Assembly (NCBI GenBank): GCA_022575985.1
Contig: JAKSXM010000007.1
Coordinates: 21,888,501 to 21,952,500, forward strand
Direction: 5' to 3'
Length of the DNA stretch: 64,000 bases
Source: Anagrus nilaparvatae
Taxonomy: Eukaryota > Arthropoda > Insecta > Hymenoptera > Mymaridae
In this document: positions 57,691-64,000 of the stretch, piece by piece
Layout: each line of letters opens with the position of its first letter
Numbering within the stretch: position 1 is the first letter of the stretch
Translations under genes and position numbers: made by a program
Notes under the pieces: model-generated
The model's input: only the letters and a program-made list of their open reading frames with translations
Database searches by the model: none
What the model was told of the DNA's origin: nothing

Positions 57691-59517
57691 TTTTGCTTCA
57701 ACTAGAACTACATCCATGGAAAAAAAATAGTTATTACATCTAAAAATAAAAATATAATATAGTCAAGGAAAGGGGATAAAATCTGGTAGCAGTAATTATA
57801 CGCAAGTCAGATCAACTTGAAACCTTTTGCAATTTGTTAAGAAAGGTGTCTAGTTCAGAAGTAAACAACTTCCGTTGGTTGCCAAAAGGGTGGAGGGCGG
57901 GGGGGGGGGGTAAATTTCTTTTTGCAAAAATTTTGGGATAAAATTGTATACAAATTTAGGTATCCGATCTTGAATAACAACTAATTTCTCAAAACTAATA
58001 CTTCTATAATTATAAAAATATTAGGTATATTACATCTAAAAATAAAAAAAATAATTGAGTTACATTATTTTTTTGACGGCAAAAATTTTGAGACAAAAAT
58101 TTTCAAAAAATTAATCATACATCCGAGATATTGAGTAAATATGAATTTTTTAAATTATATATGTCCAAAAACAAAAACTAAATAAATTTTTAATCCTTAT
58201 TTATAAACCTAAAATAAATAAATTAAAACAGCAAATAAATTTTAGACATTAAATACTCTTAATTTAAAAAAAATCATTCCTCATGTTCAAATAATTTAAA
58301 GGTATTACGTAAAAAATAAGTTTCGTATCTTATTTTTCGTTATAATAAATAGAGTTAAGCTTATCAGTCTTTGCATCAATTACCTTTGGCTCTTATTTAC
58401 AAACTTTTTTTCATATATTAATTATATACAATTAATAGTTACTGCTATGGTTAATACACTATAATTATTAAATAAAAAATAAATTTTTAATCAATTGCTC
58501 AAGAATAAAAATAATTTTTTTATGACTAATAATCTTTTTCTAAAATATTTACTTTGCATTTTTTTTCATTTATCAGCAAAATTAAAAATAAATTTGGAAA
58601 AGGATAATTATATTTGATTTACTGATTTTGAAAATAAGAATATAATTTTCAGAAAATTATTAAGTTGTAATATTAAGTGCATTAGTTGTAATATTAAGAG
58701 CATTAGTTTTTACAAAAGAAAACGCTTATTAACGGATTGACTAAAGTTGACTGGTAAACCAAATATTTATCGCATTATGGAATTTTACGTAAGTAAACTA
58801 TCATACTTAAAAAAGAACTAACAATAAATGAATTTAAGATAAAATTAAAGAAGAATTTTTAATTCATCAATTTTAAGTACAATCGTACTCAATAATACAC
58901 TATATAAATTACAATTTTTTTTATATAATTCCAAAAAGTTAACAGATTTTTAAGTTTTCAAACTCATGTTTGTTTAAACTCTGGTTTGCTAACACAAACC
59001 AGTTATAAGTTTTTTTAGTAAATCTCATAATTCCTTTGCAGAGACAAATTGGTATAAAAATTGGTTTCTCTTTCTACTTTGTCAAATCTCATTATATTGT
59101 TTACAATTAAGAAATTGTATAGAATTATTTTTGTATGCAGTTTTTTTTTTACAATACTATATACAATTTGTGTATAATCCTGATCAATTTTTTACGTGTA
59201 TTTATCTAAAAAAAAGAATGTTTATAGGCCAATAAAATCCAAAATACTTAAAAGAAAGTGTGACTGATTATGAATTATTAGTTTACTTTTCATTACGTAA
59301 GCATGTAATTTTTTAAAATAATAACATTAAAATAGTAACATTGCATTACGAATTACACAACTCTTTTCTTATATAACTAATCTAAATAACAGAAGAAATA
59401 AATGTTACTAACTTACTTAATTTTATAAATATATTACACTATCATATATCGAGCACTATTTCACTGGGAAAAACTGCCCTTTATTTAAATAATTGCTGTC
59501 ATGATAGTAAACATTTC

Positions 59518-59757
59518 TACACTGAAAAAAATTCCGGTTGTGACAACCAGAATTTTTTTTTGTTTTAAAGTAGTGTAAACGTCTGGAAAAATAAAGAAAA
59601 TTTAAAAAAAATGAGTTATACCCATTTAAAACATAAACACAGAAAAAGATTTTTTCATCAAAAAAACAATTTTTTTTTAATACTTTTAAGTTTTATATTC
59701 TGTGTTACTAATTAAAGAAGAAAAAAAACTGGTTGCGTAGTCTTTTTTTTCAGCGTA
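59518..59757. mobile_element. Hairpin MITE (CCGGTTG type)
   Basis: Ends TACACTGAAAAAAATTCCGG and TTTTTTTTCAGCGTA. The left hairpin is CCGGTTGTGACAACCAG and the right half carries ACTGGTTGCG. Shorter than the 55988 copy, with one hairpin per arm. It lies just 5' of the visible prophenoloxidase-like exons. Confidence 0.6.
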
Positions 59758-59908
59758 TGATTTTACAGAAACTTCCAAGGAAACGATAGTAAATTTACCA
59801 TATGAGACTGTAAAATTGTGGGCAGTTTTTTTTTCTAAATTGAGTTCCCTAAAAGAAGCTCCTTCAAAGGTGTAGGTACAAATAATTTTAATTGGTTTAA
59901 TTTTGCAG

Positions 59909-62900
59909 AATTATAAGCCATGCTTTATTTATATACTTTCAACAATCTTATTCTTACAAAATTTACAAACAAATGCAGAAATATTACAGGTATTAGTATA
60001 AGCCTATTTTTATTTATCAGATATAATTAATTTTATTTTATTTGATAAACAGTATTCAGTACCTGAAGATTTTAGTTCAACTAATGGATTAGAAAATAAA
60101 CTTAAATATTGGAGAGAAGATTTAGGAATAAATCATTTGCATTTTCAATGGCATTTGATTTATTTTGTTTTTATTAAAAAACCATTGAATTATCGACGAG
60201 GAGAACTTTTTTTGCATTTTCATCAACAAATTATTTCAAGGTAAATACTAATATACGTTATTTAAGAATTAGTTAAAAAAAAAAATGATTTACTATTATT
60301 TGATTATATTTTGTGTGAAAAATGAATGAATGTGAGTTGAGAATTGCTTAAATTCAATAGAAAATTTGACACGCTTGGGGTAAGGTTAAGTGCAGCAAGA
60401 ATGTACACGGCCAGGCTGGCTTCGCTTAAAAACTCAAGCATTTTCTTAAAAATTCAAGCAACAAATAAATTTTAAGCAAAGCAGCCTGTCCGTGTAACTA
60501 GGTAATACTAGCAATTTCAAGTGAATCTTTTCAACTTTAAATTAAAAAAAAATCATAGAATTATTTATTTAAATACATTCCACTCTAATTAAATGAAATT
60601 AATTTATTTCTACTAAGTAAAATCATAGAAAGTTTGGTTTTAACGAAAATATTTCATAGTCTGAATAAATTTAATCTAAAGCATGCGGTTTGAAAATGAT
60701 TTATGCACATTCTGAATCATGGATCAACAACACAAAATACCCTACCCCATGTTAAAAACTTGGTACAGATTGTATATGATTTATGTACAGTATTTTATAC
60801 AAAAAAATATATACACAAATAATTCTATACAATTTAATTGTATATGCAATTGTATACAAGCTAAAGAAATTTGCCCAAATAGAAAGAGAGGGATCAGAAA
60901 AAGAAAACAAATTTGACAATCATTAAAAATCTCGTTTTTTTTATTTTTAGGTTTTTGACTCCTAAATTCGTAAGGCAGCAAACCTGGAGAAGGAGCGTAA
61001 AACTGCCAATTTTTATTATCTTTTTCTGTATTTCTGAGTTCTCTCTTTCTATTTTGGCAAATCTCATTAGCTTGTATACAATTATATGTATACGATTAAA
61101 TTATATATGATCATTTTTGTATACAATTTATAAACTAGTCATTAAATATGATTTTTTTATTAATTAAAATAATTATAAATTGGTTAATTTTCAACTAATA
61201 GTCACGTAACCAACGTAACAGTGTTTCGCCATAGTGTATCAGGTTGGCTCGTCAGTAGACTCCTAATAAACCTTATCTAGACACCGTTTAATTATTTAAA
61301 AAACAAATAGTATATTACGACCCATGGCCAGAAAAATAAAGAATGGCTCAAATCGCACGTAAATTACCTTCCGAGGCAAAGCCGAGGATGGTAAACTGCG
61401 ATTTGGGTAATTCTTTGTTTATGGCCGAGGATTGTACAAAATTTTTCTGCGACTGTGGCGAGAAAATACGTCTTTGCCGGATGCACAGCGTCCGGGAAAT
61501 ACGTACTTTCGGGCCACAGTACAGAAAAAAATATTAAAAATATGAAATTTTTTTTATTTTTGAAATTTTGTGCAAGTACTTTACTCCAGTCAAAACGCGA
61601 GGGGGGGGGGGGGTATTTTCACTGGCCAACATAAGATTTGCTCTACTATATGTTTTTTGGGTCGCTGATCACGAAAATCAGGGTTATTTCCGGGAGATAT
61701 TTTCGGAACACCTTTAAATTTGCAAAAACTACCTCCAAAAAGTGGTTTTTTTTATATATTAGCAAACTGAGTTTATAGATTTAGCCAAGAATTGGTCTTA
61801 GAGGGTTTCAAGAACTCAAACAAGAAGTGTTTCAAGGTTTCAAAGAATTTCAGGTAATTTTTAATGAGTAGTTAATATTTCACCCTCAAATTAGCATAAA
61901 CAACCCTTAAAGAGGATGTTTTTGCTATTTCTGCACTTTGAGCGACCAAATTAAGTCCTAACGGGTCCTTTGGGCCGCTGATCAAGAATTTGAGGGAATT
62001 TTTTAATTGCATAAAATACATTTTCAAAGAAACATCAATCACCGAAATTCTTGATCAAGAAACAAAAAACCCATATGGACCAAATTTAGATACTGAAAGT
62101 GCAAAAATTGCAAATGCACCCCTTTTAGGAATTGGTTTTGCTTATTTTAGGGTAAATTTAATTTTTAATACAAAAATCCCCCAAACCCTTGATCAGCGAC
62201 CCAAAAAAACCGTTGGAACTTAATTTGGTCGCTCAAACTGTGGAAATAGCAAAAACACTCCTTTTAGGGGTTGTTTTTGCTAAATTAAGGGTGAAATATT
62301 GATTATGCACAAAAAATTCTCCCAAATTCTTGATCAGCGACCCAAAAAAACCGTAGGACCTAATCTGGTCGCTCAAAGTGCGAAAATAGCAAAAACACCC
62401 CTTTTGAAGGGTAATTTTTGCTAATTTAAGAGTAAAATATTAATTATTCATTAAAAACTACCTTAAATTCTTGTTTAGCGATCCTAAAAACCCTCTAAGA
62501 CCAATTCTTGGCTAAATCTATTAACTCAGTTTGCTAATATATCAAAAAAACCCCTTTTTGGGGGGTAGTTTTTGCAAATTTAAGGGTGTTCCGAAAATAT
62601 CTGCCGGAAACAACTATGATCTTCGTGATCAGCGACCCAAAAAACATATAGTAGAGCAAATCTCATGTTGGCCAGTGAAAATACATCCTAAACCGCGTTT
62701 TGACTGAAGTACTTGCCTACTAAAAACGACTAAAAATGCTTCGCTTGTGTACACCGTTAGAAAGGAGAAGTTTTGTTTTCTCTTTCTAATTTAAATACAG
62801 CTGGAATTTTTATTCTATTAATTTTATAAAATTACATTCAGAGTTTTATTAAATTTAATAAGGCTAAAAATAACACGAACTGATAAATCAGTATCAAAAA

Positions 62901-63585
62901 ATGTCATAGCCTTATTTTTGAAAATAAATTTTTATCAAAATTTGCTTATGTTAAAGCTTCTAAATAAAATAAATAAAATTTCTGGTAAACTTCATTACTC
63001 AATATTTTCATGTATAAACATGAAAATATAGAAATTTTATTTTTGGTGAAATTTTTATAAAATCTTTTGATAGATGATTGTTAAAGATATAAGAAGTTAA
63101 AATATAAATTTTAATTTTTGAAAATTTTAATTTAAGATACTGCAACATATATTATTTGTACTATCAGGTATGAAAATGAAAGATTATCAATTGGATTACC
63201 TCGCACAAAACCTTTAATTTTACGGGAACCTATTCCAGAAGCTTATTCTGCTAATTTCAACACAGCTATTGCTTCTAAATCTTACCATAGTCGACGAGAA
63301 AATATGTTATTAAAAGATATTAACAGAGATGATTACTATAGAAAAGCTGTTAGTATATCGAATATTGAAAAAGCTATTGAAATAATAAAAGATGCTATTA
63401 GTACTGATTCTGTAAAATATTCTAATGGTACTATAGGATCGTTACAAAATTTTGATGGCATTGACATTCTTGGAAATCTGATTGAATCGAATGAGAATTC
63501 GATTAATCTAAATTACTACGGCTCTGTACATAATGATTTGCATGCAGCAATAGGTTATATTCACGATCCTGACAAAAGTCGAATG
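59909..63585 (+). CDS. Prophenoloxidase-like (hemocyanin superfamily) gene, three internal exons
   Basis: Visible exons are 59909-59989, 60053-60240 and 63169 (or 63183)-63585. The family is copper monooxygenases that oxidise phenols in melanisation and wound or parasite encapsulation. Exon A gives the helix NYKPCFIYILSTILF. Exon B gives LKYWREDLGIN and HLHFQWHLIY, with the two CuA histidines (H-x3-H) and the third in ELFLHFHQQI. Exon C gives REPIPEAYSANF, GIDILGNLIES and the CuB pair in SVHNDLHAAIGYIHDPD. Kept copper histidines favour prophenoloxidase over hexamerin. Exon C read from the strong acceptor at 63169 is out of frame by one base; either a base is lost near 63180 or a weaker acceptor at 63183 is used. 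N-terminal exons are not found, and C-terminal exons lie beyond the window. Divergent, and possibly decaying. Confidence 0.8.
60404..60496. repeat. 93-bp hairpin MITE in the prophenoloxidase-like intron
   Basis: TACACGGCCAGGCTGGCTT..GCTTAAAA and the inverted TTTTAAGCAAAGCAGCC..CCGTGTA form 26-bp arms around an AATTCAAGCAA-type spacer. Confidence 0.6.
61321..61540. repeat. Double-hairpin repeat, copy 4
   Basis: CATGGCCAGAAAAATAAAGAATGG with GGTAAACTGCGATTTGGG and TTTATGGCC, then a second hairpin ACTGTGGCGAGAAAATACG..CGTACTTTCGGGCCACAGT. Both hairpins of the family are present. It lies in the prophenoloxidase-like intron. Confidence 0.6.
61572..62716. mobile_element. Foldback element, 1.1 kb, in the prophenoloxidase-like intron
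   Basis: The left end GCAAGTACTTTACTCCAGTC and the right end GACTGAAGTACTTGC are inverted. Arms hold family units with CTGATCAAGAATTTGAGG/TTCTTGATCAGCGACCC and TTTTTAGGGGTTGTTTTTGC at about 140-bp spacing. Same family as 9024-9686 and 30064-37964. Confidence 0.7.
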
Positions 63586-63932
63586 GTAAGTTATTAATAA
63601 TCATATAGTATTTATATGCCTTACTGGTTAATTTCTACACTGTTAAAAGTAACTTCTGTAAAAATATGAACAAAAAGTAGACCATGTATACCAATATTTT
63701 ATACTCTTATACTCTTATATCTAATTCCATATAACTATAAATTATAAATTTCAAAATAATACATAATTATCCAAATTGTTTATCTTACAGTCTTACAGTA
63801 CCTTAATTATTTATTATTAAAAAACTTTTATTTTCTTTTATAGTTATACAAAAAAATATTCATATTTATTTTTTTTATTTTATTTTTCATAAAACTAAAC
63901 AACAACATAACTTAGATAAAAAGACTTAGATA

Positions 63933-64000
63933 TCATTTTTTTTGCTCCTGCTCTTCAATATTTTCAGATTTTATTGAATCTTCTGAATACATATTTAAAT
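63933..64000 (-). CDS. Possible C-terminal coding end at the window edge
   Basis: Read on the minus strand from the edge, one frame gives LNMYSEDSIKSENIEEQEQK and a stop at 63933-63935. Acidic, charged tails like this are common at protein C-termini, but the stretch is too short to be sure and could be chance. Confidence 0.2.
   Translation of the reverse strand, partial: LNMYSEDSIKSENIEEQEQKK

Overview
The window is AT-rich eukaryotic DNA, almost certainly from an insect. Small genes with short spliceosomal introns sit in a dense bed of transposable elements. The recognisable host genes are arthropod types: a luciferase/4-coumarate-CoA-ligase-like enzyme, a divergent ionotropic receptor and a prophenoloxidase-like gene. 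The AT content together with this gene set would fit a parasitoid wasp, but that is inference and the window does not prove it.

Host genes, left to right. (1) 7585-11642, minus: a complete 8-exon, 544-residue adenylate-forming enzyme. (2) 13671-15458, minus: a single-exon 595-residue ionotropic-receptor-like protein. (3) 21722-24783, minus: a 4-exon, 164-residue small secreted protein found by joining phase-1 exons; it has a signal peptide, a polar and acidic middle, and a short cysteine-rich tail. (4) 27519-27576, minus: one isolated cysteine-containing candidate exon. (5) 59909-63585, plus: the copper-binding core of a prophenoloxidase-like gene that runs off the right edge and has a frame problem at the start of its third visible exon.

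Mobile DNA. The main item is a structurally complete DIRS-type tyrosine-recombinase retrotransposon (30109-35409, minus). It has inverted terminal repeats, an internal complementary region that reproduces the joined ends exactly, a gag-like gene in three exons, an A AAA AAC slippery heptamer where gag and reverse transcriptase overlap, an intact RT/RNase H ORF and an intact recombinase ORF. It sits inside one arm of a large palindromic foldback element (30064-37964), and the other arm preserves the empty target site. Relatives of that foldback family lie at 9024-9686, 47797-48200 and 61572-62716. Other elements are a 1.49-kb palindrome with a TATA duplication (18399-19898), two copies of a Helentron-like element (24971-26412 and 49022-53228), R1-like and other non-LTR fragments (two with 5' inversions), a pogo/Tigger relic (45908-46433), and several MITE families rich in hairpins.

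Stretches with no gene or clear element that I can support: 899-6042, 6214-7584, 16835-17710, 19899-20774, 27577-30063, 39191-40813, 41202-42489, 42831-44005, 46434-47796, 53229-53999, 54841-55439, 56347-57479 and 57691-59517. Most of the short ORFs in these regions are chance openings in AT-rich DNA.
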